Below, in pieces: positions 8,760 to 16,041 of a stretch of 64,000 nucleotides of DNA. A model generated the notes under the pieces. It was not told the DNA's origin. It ran no database searches and saw only the letters and a list, made by a program, of their open reading frames with translations. The DNA comes from Luteibacter flocculans (lineage in GTDB: Bacteria; Pseudomonadota; Gammaproteobacteria; Xanthomonadales; Rhodanobacteraceae). The DNA is taken from the NCBI RefSeq assembly GCF_023612255.1, contig NZ_CP063231.1, positions 1,408,001-1,472,000 on the forward strand. The letters are read 5' to 3'. Both the position numbers and the translations under genes were made by a program. Position 1 is the stretch's first letter. The number at the start of each line of letters is the position of its first letter.

Positions 8760-10582
8760 CGTCGCGCACGCGCTTCCACGGCTTGCTGGGCGACGCGCTC
8801 GCGGCCAATCTGCGCGGACGGCTTTCGCATTTCATTGAGGACGAGACGAGTCCGGCGATCGCGCTGTTCTCGCCGGAGCGGCGCGCGACGAACGAGGAAG
8901 GCGACTGGTACGGCGAGCACGCCGGCAAGTGGCTGGTCGCAGCCTCGCGCGCCGCAGCGCGCAGCGGCGACGCGGCATTGCGTGCGAACGTGCTTCGCGT
9001 GGCCGATTATCTGCTTTCGGTGCAGGAGCCCGACGGCTACCTCGGCACTTACGCGCCCGCACGCCGTTTCATGCATCCCCGGCCGCCGAAACCGGTGACC
9101 TGGGACGGTGCCCCCAGCGTGCGCACCTGGGACATCTGGACGCACGCCTATCTCGTCCTGGGTCTGATCGAGGTGCATCGTCAGCTCGGCGGCGATCGGT
9201 ATCTCGACGCAGCGCGGCGCATCGGCGATCTGTGTCTACGGACCCTGAGCGATAGCGGCATCGACATCACCGACCTGGGCAATCATTTCGGCATGTCGGC
9301 CACGGTGTTGCTCGATCCCGCGGTGGAGCTGCACGTGGCGACGGGGGACGCCCGTTATCTCGACCTTGCGCGTCTCGTACTCGCGCAAGCCGACGCGAAC
9401 CCGCACCTCGCCTTGTTACGCCAGACGCTGGCCGGAACGGATGCGGCATTCATCGGTACAGGCAAGGCGTATCAGCTCGCCTGGAACATGGTCGGTGTAG
9501 CGAAACTCCATCGGGTCACCGGCGATCCGGCGCTATTGAGCGCGGCGCGCAACGTATGGGCCAGCATCCGCGAACATCACCTCACGCTGGGCGGCGGTCC
9601 TTGGGGCGGCGTGGCGCACCGGTCGCGCGAGGTGTTCAACGCACCGGGCGCCTTCAGTCCCGAGGCATACGTCGAGACCTGCTCCACGCTGGCCTGGATC
9701 CAGCTCAATCGCGAATTGCTCGCTGCGACCGGCGAGGCATGTTTCGCGGAAGAGATCGAGCGTTCCGCCTATAACGACCTGCTCGCCGCACAGGCCCCGG
9801 ACGGCGAAGACTGGTGCTACTACGTGTTCCCCAACGGGCGGCGCGTGCACACGACCTACTGGCGTTGCTGCAAATCCAGTGGTGCGATGGCGATCGAGGA
9901 ATTGCCGGCGCTGGCGACGAGCGTGCGCGATGGCGCCACGCTCGACGTGAACCTCTATGGCCCGGGCGAGACCGTGGTCGTGCTAGAAGGCGTTGGTCTC
10001 GTCACGCTCCGCCAGGACACCGCATGGCCTTACCCCGACGACGTACGGCTGCACGTCGCGCTCGAGCGGGAAGGTCGGTTCGCCCTGCGTCTTCGCATCC
10101 CGTCCTGGGCCGATGGCGCGGTCCTTCTGGTGAATGGCGAGGCCGCAGGTGTCGCGATCACGCCAGGCGAATACGCATCCATCGAGCGGGTTTGGCGTGA
10201 CGGCGATCAGGTGACGGCGGTGTTCCCCTTCGTCCCGGTGGCCCATCGTGCGTCGAACCGGAACGTGCAGGAATCGCGGGCACCCGATGGCAGCGAGGTA
10301 CGCCAGGAAGTGCTGCGCTTCGACTACGTCGGCTTCACCTGCGGTCCGCTGGTGTATGCCACCGAGCGGATCGACGGCTTCAAGACCGCCGAGACGGTGA
10401 GGCTGCCCGAGGGCCCGGCGAAGCTGTGGCTGAAGCTCGACCTGGAGGAGGGCGGCGCACCCGCGTTGTCGTTCTACCCGGGCTATCGCCTGCCGCTGCG
10501 CTTCACGCCTTACTTCGCCGCGGGCGGTCGCCGCGACGGTGCCTGGCGCCTGACCTGGCTGCAGGTCGCAGCCGCGGATTGA
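8756..10582 (+). CDS. GH127-family glycoside hydrolase (DUF1680, beta-L-arabinofuranosidase-like)
   Basis: 608 aa; the ATG overlaps the preceding stop (ATGA). The protein is an (alpha/alpha)6 barrel with beta domains, recognisable by NEEGDWYGEHAGKW at ~residue 45 and LLSVQEPDGYLGT at ~85. The metal/thiol catalytic site is intact: Glu307-x-Cys309 in VETCSTLAW, and the Cys371-Cys372 pair in YWRCCKSSG. In characterised GH127 enzymes a Cys acts as the nucleophile, with Zn held by Glu and Cys ligands. No signal peptide is seen, so it works in the cytoplasm on a small imported glycoside. It is the last gene of the gap-free receptor operon. Confidence 0.92.
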   Translation: MTSRTRFHGLLGDALAANLRGRLSHFIEDETSPAIALFSPERRATNEEGDWYGEHAGKWLVAASRAAARSGDAALRANVLRVADYLLSVQEPDGYLGTYAPARRFMHPRPPKPVTWDGAPSVRTWDIWTHAYLVLGLIEVHRQLGGDRYLDAARRIGDLCLRTLSDSGIDITDLGNHFGMSATVLLDPAVELHVATGDARYLDLARLVLAQADANPHLALLRQTLAGTDAAFIGTGKAYQLAWNMVGVAKLHRVTGDPALLSAARNVWASIREHHLTLGGGPWGGVAHRSREVFNAPGAFSPEAYVETCSTLAWIQLNRELLAATGEACFAEEIERSAYNDLLAAQAPDGEDWCYYVFPNGRRVHTTYWRCCKSSGAMAIEELPALATSVRDGATLDVNLYGPGETVVVLEGVGLVTLRQDTAWPYPDDVRLHVALEREGRFALRLRIPSWADGAVLLVNGEAAGVAITPGEYASIERVWRDGDQVTAVFPFVPVAHRASNRNVQESRAPDGSEVRQEVLRFDYVGFTCGPLVYATERIDGFKTAETVRLPEGPAKLWLKLDLEEGGAPALSFYPGYRLPLRFTPYFAAGGRRDGAWRLTWLQVAAAD

Positions 10583-10599
10583 TTGCGCGTTCAAGCAAT
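10582..10599. promoter_or_regulatory. Inverted repeat upstream of the CoA-transferase gene
   Basis: ATTGC-8 nt-GCAAT lies in the 96-bp gap before the CoA-transferase. Its core GTTC and its AAGCAA end resemble the dyad at 2823-2841 in front of the TonB receptor, so the same (LysR?) regulator might bind both. The likeness is short and could be chance. Confidence 0.3.
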
Positions 10600-10678
10600 A
10601 TTTTCTGCTGCCAGAACATATCCAAAGCGGGCTGATCGCGCACCGCGCCTGCTGCAAAGTGATCCGCGCAAACGGGAC

Positions 10679-11851
10679 ATGGAACCTGTGGATACCGAGA
10701 CAAGCATGGAAAACCCGACATCGTCCCCACGCGTCGCGTCAGGGCCGCTCGCTGGCGTGAAGGTGCTCGACCTGAGCGCTTATATCGCCGGACCTTACGG
10801 CTGCACGCTGCTGGCCGACCAGGGCGCGGACGTGATCAAGATCGAGCCTCCGGGCGGCGACAACCTGCGCCAGTATCCGTCCACACTCGCCGCGGAGAGC
10901 CGCGCCTTTCTCGGCGTGAACCGCAGCAAGCGCGGCATCGTGCTCGATCTCAAGAATCCATCCGACCACGCGGCGCTGTTGCGCCTCGTGCGCGATACGG
11001 ACGTGCTCGTGCACAACTTTCGTCCGGGCGTACCCGCGCGACTCGGCATCGACCACGACCGGCTCAACCCCATCAATCCACGGCTCATCTACTGTGCGGT
11101 TACCGGCTATGGCGAGACGGGGCCGATGAAAGACAAGGCCGGCTACGACCAGGTGCTGCAGACCATGACCGGCATGTGCACCCTGCAAGGCAAGCGCAAC
11201 GGTCCGCCCGAGGTGATCTACGGCTCCGTGGTCGACTACTACGCTGCGGCCTTGCTCGCGGCGGGCGTGTCCTCGGCGCTCTACGAGCGCGAACGCAGCG
11301 GACTGGGCCAGTACGTGGGCGTTTCCCTGCTGCGCAGCGCATTGACGATGCAGTCGGCGCGGATGATCTGGGCAGAAGGCGAATCGCTGGATATCGGTCG
11401 CGACATGCGCTCAGGCGGCGTGACCGGCATCCACCCCGCGCGCGAAGGCTACATCTACATCTCGGCGAATACACCGCGCTTCTGGAAAGCGCTGTGCGAA
11501 CGCACCGGCCTGATGGCGCTGCACGACGATGAGCGCTTCGATACCGTGCGCAAGCGCGCCGAGCACCACGCCGAGATCGTGCCGCGACTGCATGCTGCGC
11601 TCAGGGCGCATACGGCACTGGAGTGGGAAGCCATCTTCGGGGACGCCGTGCCGAGCGCCGCCGCACGCCGCATCGAGGACATGTTCGATCATCCGCAGGT
11701 AGCCGCCGAGGGGCTTGTCGCTACCTTCGAGCATCCTGTCGTGGGGCAGTATCGTGGCGTGAATCATCCGATCCACTTCGGCCGTACGCCCGCGCCGGAA
11801 CCCTTCGCAGCGCCGTCGCTGAATCAGCACGAGGATCTGCTCGATCGCTGA
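10679..11851 (+). CDS. Class III CoA-transferase (CaiB/BaiF, formyl-CoA transferase-like)
   Basis: 390 aa from ATG 10679; the open frame extends ~30 codons upstream, but that part carries no family sequence. The fold markers are GPLAGVKVLDLSAYIAGPY at ~residues 22-40, ADVIKIEPPGGD at 50-61, and the catalytic Asp157 in GYDQVLQTMTG, which forms the aspartyl-CoA anhydride in this family. It moves CoA between carboxylic acids in the cytoplasm, or racemises alpha-methylacyl-CoA. The substrate is unknown. It follows the GH127 gene by 96 bp and abuts the convergent GT9 gene with no gap. It may activate an acid released by the upstream catabolic operon. Confidence 0.88.
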   Translation: MEPVDTETSMENPTSSPRVASGPLAGVKVLDLSAYIAGPYGCTLLADQGADVIKIEPPGGDNLRQYPSTLAAESRAFLGVNRSKRGIVLDLKNPSDHAALLRLVRDTDVLVHNFRPGVPARLGIDHDRLNPINPRLIYCAVTGYGETGPMKDKAGYDQVLQTMTGMCTLQGKRNGPPEVIYGSVVDYYAAALLAAGVSSALYERERSGLGQYVGVSLLRSALTMQSARMIWAEGESLDIGRDMRSGGVTGIHPAREGYIYISANTPRFWKALCERTGLMALHDDERFDTVRKRAEHHAEIVPRLHAALRAHTALEWEAIFGDAVPSAAARRIEDMFDHPQVAAEGLVATFEHPVVGQYRGVNHPIHFGRTPAPEPFAAPSLNQHEDLLDR

Positions 11852-12946
11852 TCAGCGGATCGCGCCACGCAGATGGGCGGCCGCGCGCGTGGCGCTGGCC
11901 ACGGGGCATCCGTCGTCGCTGCGGAAGCCCGTGTTGCGGGGTCCGTAGGGCGCGTAGCGCTCCGGGTCCGTCGCCCCGAAGATGCCGATGGTGATGGCGC
12001 TTGTGGCGGCGGCGAGATGCATCACGCCGCAGTCTGCGCTCACGTAGATGCCGGCGGCATCGATGAAGGCGGCCAGCTTGCGCGGGTCGCTCGTGAAATA
12101 GGTGGGGTACGCGTTGCCGATGCGCGATTGACCGTCCGCTGCTACCAGTTCCACGATGCGCAGCGGCCCCACGCGCGCGAGCAACTCGCTGACGAAGGTT
12201 TGCCACCATGTCGCATCGAGACACTTGCGGCCTGTGGCGTTGGGAAAGATCGCCAGCGTCGGTCCGCTCGGATCGGGAACGCGCAGCACGCGTGCCAAGG
12301 CTGCTGCGCCGGCAACGCGCTCGGCCGCACTGAGACGCAGATCGAGGTTAGGGACCGGCGTCGCATCCGCCACGCCGAGTGCACGCCGCAGTGCCCGCAC
12401 CGGGCGCGCAGCGAAATGCGTGGGTACGTCCGAACCGAGCGCATCCACGCTCAACTGAAAGCGCGCGCGAGCCAGACTGGCCGCGATACGACCGGACGAC
12501 GAACCCGCCGCCGCATCGACGACGAGGTCATAGCGCTTGGCGCGCAGCTTGCGCAGCGTGCCTATCGTGGCGAACGGCCGGCGGAGCGCGCGACGATCCA
12601 ACAGGAACAGTTCGCCGAGGCAGTCGAACCCGGCGTACACGCTTCGCGTGGCGCCACCCGAGCCGAGCACGTCGACCTCCGCGCCGGGGAACCGGCTTTC
12701 GATCTCGCTCATCAGCGCCGTAAGCATCACCGTATTGCCTAGACGATGATTCGGGCGGCAGATGAGTACACGTTGGATACCAGCGACGGGAAGTTCGCCC
12801 TCGCGCACCAGGTTTCGCGCGGGTGGCATCACCCGGCGGAGCAACCAGGTGATCGTGCGCCGCCGCCATGCATGCATGCGCCCATGCAACGGTACGCGGG
12901 TCGGGTTGGCGCGCGTGGCCTCGTCGATCGAAACGGCCGTGGACAT
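11852..12946 (-). CDS. Glycosyltransferase family 9 (heptosyltransferase-like)
   Basis: 364 aa. GT9 layout: an N-terminal Rossmann half with ICRPNHRLGNTVMLTALM (~residues 62-79, the GD.v-type acceptor loop of heptosyltransferases) and a C-terminal nucleotide-sugar half with SADCGVMHLAAA (~305-316) followed by GIFGATDPERYAPYG, the typical donor-binding box. Such enzymes add heptose or another sugar to the LPS core at the inner membrane face. No membrane segment is present beyond a basic N-terminus. It is a single gene, convergent with the CoA-transferase and divergent from fetA. Confidence 0.88.
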   Translation of the reverse strand: MSTAVSIDEATRANPTRVPLHGRMHAWRRRTITWLLRRVMPPARNLVREGELPVAGIQRVLICRPNHRLGNTVMLTALMSEIESRFPGAEVDVLGSGGATRSVYAGFDCLGELFLLDRRALRRPFATIGTLRKLRAKRYDLVVDAAAGSSSGRIAASLARARFQLSVDALGSDVPTHFAARPVRALRRALGVADATPVPNLDLRLSAAERVAGAAALARVLRVPDPSGPTLAIFPNATGRKCLDATWWQTFVSELLARVGPLRIVELVAADGQSRIGNAYPTYFTSDPRKLAAFIDAAGIYVSADCGVMHLAAATSAITIGIFGATDPERYAPYGPRNTGFRSDDGCPVASATRAAAHLRGAIR

Positions 12947-13145
12947 GAAAGCTCCGGAGCGGGGGCGTTCGATCTACGATGCCAAAGTCAGCTTAGAACA
13001 AGCTGTCGGTTTCATGACGATCTGCTTACAACGCCGCCCGGAGCGCTTGTTTGGCGGCAATCGAAAAATCTTGCGCCGCGTGCAATGGTGCGGCACATCG
13101 CGGAAGCCGCATCATGCGCCATGTCCAGGCGCACAACGGCATTGC
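12947..13145. promoter_or_regulatory. Divergent intergenic region between GT9 and fetA
   Basis: 199 bp that must carry both promoters. I see no strong inverted repeat, Fur-like box or well-spaced -35/-10 pair. The open frame that runs through it into fetA has no family similarity and is taken as non-coding. Confidence 0.4.
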
Positions 13146-13766
13146 ATGTGTAACGAAACACCGCTCCTGTCGGTCGACGACCTGCTTGGCCCCGGTGTGG
13201 GGCCTGTCTCATTGACGCTGGCTATCGGGGAGCGCGTAGCCATCATGGGCGCGTCTGGCGCTGGGAAATCGCTGTTCCTTCGCCAACTCGCCGATCTCGA
13301 TCCCGGCGAGGGGCACCTTAGCTTGCGCGGCGAACGACGCGAAGCGCTGGCGGGGCCAGCGTGGCGGCGACGCGTGATGCTGGTGCCTGCGCAATCCGGT
13401 TGGTGGGCCCCCACGGTCGACATGCATGTCGATCCTTCCGAAAAAGCGCATGCCGCCACCCTCGCGCATCGCCTGCGTCTTCCCGACGACATCCTCACGC
13501 GAGAGGTACGTGTGCTGTCGACGGGCGAGCGCCAGCGCCTCGCGCTGATTCGCGCACTGACCAGATCGCCGGATGTCCTGTTGCTCGACGAACCGACGAG
13601 CGGACTCGATCCCGATGCCATGGCAGCGGTGGAGAACCTGCTGATCGAGTACAGCCGTGAGGGCACCGGTATCGTCATGGTCACGCACGACGCCGGGCAG
13701 GCGCGGCGCGTGGCGAACCGTTCGTTCGTGATGGAGAAGGGGAGGCTTGCGCCGGCATGGGCGTGA
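13146..13766 (+). CDS. fetA: ABC transporter ATP-binding protein, FetA (YbbL)-like
   Basis: 206 aa from ATG 13146. A complete small ABC ATPase: Walker A GASGAGKS (~residue 37), signature LSTGERQR (~120), Walker B VLLLDEPTSGLD (~142) and the switch His in VTHD. The short length and the UPF0014-type permease encoded next, overlapping by 10 bp, identify the FetAB type, which exports iron and helps resist oxidative stress in Escherichia coli. Codons upstream of 13146 are open but not conserved in character. The assignment rests mainly on the pairing with the permease. Confidence 0.88.
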   Translation: MCNETPLLSVDDLLGPGVGPVSLTLAIGERVAIMGASGAGKSLFLRQLADLDPGEGHLSLRGERREALAGPAWRRRVMLVPAQSGWWAPTVDMHVDPSEKAHAATLAHRLRLPDDILTREVRVLSTGERQRLALIRALTRSPDVLLLDEPTSGLDPDAMAAVENLLIEYSREGTGIVMVTHDAGQARRVANRSFVMEKGRLAPAWA

Positions 13767-14551
13767 TCGCGCTGCATCCTTCGGACCTTGCGGTAGCGTC
13801 GCTGCTGATTCTCGGCGATGCGCTTATCTCGCTGGTTTTTCGTCTGCGTTTTCACCGCAGCCTGATCGTCGCTGCGGCGCGCATGGTCGTGCAGTTGGTG
13901 GCGATCGGTTTTGTGCTGCGTTTTGTCTTCGCCGTGGGGCAGACCTGGCTTACGCTCACATTGATCGTCGCGATGGTGCTGGTGGCGGCACGCGAGGCCG
14001 CGGCGCGACCGTCCCGACGCCTCCGTCGCGGCGGCTTTCTCATCAGCCTTGCCAGTGTGGCGACGCCTGCGCTGCTCACCTGCCTGTTCGCTCTTCTGAC
14101 AGCGATCCGTCCCCATCCCTTGCTCTCGCCGCAGTATGCGATTCCGCTGGCTGGCATCATTCTCGGCAATGTGCTGAACGCGGCGAGCATCGCCTTCAGC
14201 GGGGTCTTCGACGGGTTAGGCGCCAACGCTGCGGCCATCGAGGCACGTCTCATGCTCGGCGACAGCTATCGGACCGCCATCGCAGACCTGTCACGCGACG
14301 CCATACGACGAAGCATGATTCCCATCGTGAACCAGATGAGCGCCGCGGGTGTCGTGACCCTGCCGGGCATCATGACCGGGCAGATTCTCGCTGGACTGGA
14401 CCCTATGGAAGCGGTGAAGTATCAGATCCTGCTCATGTTCCTGCTCGCCGGTGGAAGCTGCCTTGCGTCGGTGGCCGCGGTGTCGCTTGCCACGGCGCGG
14501 CTCACCGATCCACGTGGTCGACTCCGGCTCGATCGACTCGCGGATCGCTGA
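13757..14551 (+). CDS. fetB: UPF0014 permease, FetB (YbbM)-like iron exporter subunit
   Basis: 264 aa, about seven hydrophobic helices. The family signatures GIILGNVLNAASIAFS (~residue 134) and PGIMTGQILAGLDPMEAVKYQILLMFL (given here only by its ends, ~215-241) match the UPF0014 export proteins. It overlaps fetA by 10 bp, so the two are co-translated and form one inner-membrane complex. It ends 26 bp before the convergent cupin gene; no clear rho-independent hairpin lies in that gap. Confidence 0.92.
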   Translation: MGVIALHPSDLAVASLLILGDALISLVFRLRFHRSLIVAAARMVVQLVAIGFVLRFVFAVGQTWLTLTLIVAMVLVAAREAAARPSRRLRRGGFLISLASVATPALLTCLFALLTAIRPHPLLSPQYAIPLAGIILGNVLNAASIAFSGVFDGLGANAAAIEARLMLGDSYRTAIADLSRDAIRRSMIPIVNQMSAAGVVTLPGIMTGQILAGLDPMEAVKYQILLMFLLAGGSCLASVAAVSLATARLTDPRGRLRLDRLADR

Positions 14552-14577
14552 GGGCGGCCGCGTAACGCCGTTCTGCG

Positions 14578-15291
14578 TCAGCGCGTCGCCGCGAGTTCGC
14601 GAGCGCACCGCCCGGCCGGTTGCCAGTCGCTGATCCGAGTCGTCGCTGGCTGGGTCGCATCGTGAAGGATGAGCGCGAATGCTCGTCGCGGCGTCTTGCC
14701 GATCGCCATCAACAGCATCGGTTCGCCGCCGGGCATGACTTGCGCGTTACCGGGGCCGAAGCCGGTCTGTGCGCCGTCCGGCATCTCCAGGCAGGTGTCT
14801 CCGTCCACGGCGTAGAACCCTTCGGGACCGGAATGCTTGTGTAGCGGTGCGCTCATGCCTGGCGCGAAATACGAGTGCACATAGTCCGCGCTGAAGGACT
14901 TTGCCTTGATGACGGGAAATGGGCCGATCGTCGCGACATGCATGCCGCCGCTTGCGTGCCAGTGCTTTCCCGCCACAGTGAACAACCAGACCTTGCCGAA
15001 GTCGACGACAACGGTGCTGGTCGGACTCTTCGCTGCGCGCGTGCCAGACTCATCGGGGAAGGTGTCGATGTGCCAGTACACCGGTTCGTCGGGAAGTGCA
15101 CCGATGTCCTGATGAGCCAGCAGACAGGCGGGCCCGGGCGTAAGAGACGCCCCAGGTTGGCAAGGCTTGGACGTGACCACCGATCCAGGGTCTTGCGTCT
15201 GCGCTATGGACGGTAAGCACAACAGCGCCGCTACCGACGCAACACACAGACAGGACAACAACCTCGCGGAGCTGGATTGCTTTGCGTGCAT
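14578..15291 (-). CDS. Secreted cupin-domain protein
   Basis: 237 aa from the ATG at 15291, chosen over the upstream start at 15318 because it has a strong ribosome site (GGGAGAGG) at the right distance and begins a good signal peptide (MHAKQSSS, then a hydrophobic core to about residue 30). The cupin motif is visible as PLHKHSGPEGFYAVDG (HxH, then Glu), with a second half around GPGNAQVMPGG, so a single metal-binding jelly-roll is expected in the periplasm. No enzyme function can be assigned. It is a monocistronic gene, convergent with fetB. Confidence 0.85.
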   Translation of the reverse strand: MHAKQSSSARLLSCLCVASVAALLCLPSIAQTQDPGSVVTSKPCQPGASLTPGPACLLAHQDIGALPDEPVYWHIDTFPDESGTRAAKSPTSTVVVDFGKVWLFTVAGKHWHASGGMHVATIGPFPVIKAKSFSADYVHSYFAPGMSAPLHKHSGPEGFYAVDGDTCLEMPDGAQTGFGPGNAQVMPGGEPMLLMAIGKTPRRAFALILHDATQPATTRISDWQPAGRCARELAATR

Positions 15292-15425
15292 GCACCTCTC
15301 CCATCGTCGAGTGAGCAATCTACGCGTCGTGTATCGCTGCTGCCATCGACCGTAAGAGGGATGCCATTTTTGCAGCGCAGCGTGACAGCTCGCGCCTTTA
15401 GCGCCTTAATGCATGCCCAGGGGAT

Positions 15426-15439
15426 TTAGATCGATCCAA
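15426..15439. promoter_or_regulatory. Upstream LacI-type operator candidate
   Basis: TTAGATCGATCCAA, which differs by one base from the perfect palindrome at 15931-15944. Two sites ~505 bp apart would suit looping by a tetrameric LacI-family repressor. No LacI gene lies in the window. Confidence 0.45.
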
Positions 15440-15772
15440 GTTGGAATCCATGACGAGCTCAGCGATGGGACGCGAAGCTATCTGGTTCGGCTTGGTTGGG
15501 GTGGGGAGGGCTTCCGCGGCGTGCGCCATCGTGCATCCCGTGTCGTAGGTGTAGCTGCTTTCCCCGGGGCCTGATGAGCGGTATGGGAAGCCATCGCATG
15601 AAACCAAGCATCGCCTGTCGTTTCACCACCACGCGTTCGCGCGTCGCATTCGAACGCTTACCCCCTGGCTCCCTGGCCAGCGGTGTCCCGCGACAACATC
15701 GCGCACCCTCTACTCGACATTAGCAATGCATCGGTTCGCCACCCTGGCGGTTCCCACAAGAGCGCCTGGCGT

Positions 15773-15802
15773 CTGTGGGAGCCGCTATAGCGGCGAGAAG
15801 CC
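15773..15802. repeat. REP-like palindromic element
   Basis: A CTGTGGGA lead-in followed by the perfect 14-bp palindrome GCCGCTATAGCGGC (15781-15794) and GAGAAGCC. This build is like the extragenic REP elements of Pseudomonas and Xanthomonadales, which begin with the same CTGTGGGAG words. Only one copy was found in the window. Confidence 0.5.
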
Positions 15803-15849
15803 AACAAAGCGCTGAAGCCGGAAGGCATCAGCGCCCAAGCCGGCTGTGC

Positions 15850-15870
15850 AAGGGCTGAGCCGCAGCCCTT
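15850..15870 (+). other. Perfect 8-bp hairpin in the receptor leader region
   Basis: AAGGGCTG (15850-15857), a 5-nt loop, then CAGCCCTT (15863-15870). No T-run follows, so it is not a standard terminator. It may be part of the REP-like unit just upstream. Confidence 0.4.
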
Positions 15871-15930
15871 CCGGAGACTATCGAAGCATCCATCGACGAT
15901 GGGTCGAGGGGCCTTCTTTTGCCAAAAAAT

Positions 15931-15944
15931 TTGGATCGATCCAA
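15931..15944. promoter_or_regulatory. LacI-type operator palindrome
   Basis: TTGGATCGATCCAA, a perfect 14-bp palindrome with the central CG typical of LacI-family operators, ~100 bp before the receptor start. In Xanthomonadales such sites commonly repress TonB receptor/glycosidase units until a sugar binds the repressor. Confidence 0.6.
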
Positions 15945-16041
15945 CAGGAGGGTGCGTGTCGTCATAGATGCAGCAGTGATCGAACGGGGGATCACCGCGC
16001 CGGCTTCTTCGGGGCGCTTATCAACGAGGGGAAAGAAAAAG

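Larger units (their letters stand above)
15292..16041. promoter_or_regulatory. 750-bp non-coding region upstream of the second TonB receptor
   Basis: No open frame here looks like a protein: those present are short, Arg/Pro/Ser-rich and lack family features. The stretch holds two near-identical LacI-type palindromes (15426-15439 and 15931-15944), a small palindrome TTGGAATCCA at 15441-15450, a REP-like element (15773-15802) and a hairpin at 15850-15870. A remnant of a deleted gene (perhaps a regulator) is possible but not recognisable. Confidence 0.6.

Noticed and set aside
12762-13145. Upstream extension of the fetA frame
   Set aside because: Overlaps the divergent GT9 gene and has no family-like sequence; ABC ATPase similarity begins right after 13146.
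15398-15723. Short open frames in the gap before the second TonB receptor (15398-15607 minus, 15496-15723 plus)
   Set aside because: Biased composition, no ribosome site and no domain; they overlap the operator and palindromes.
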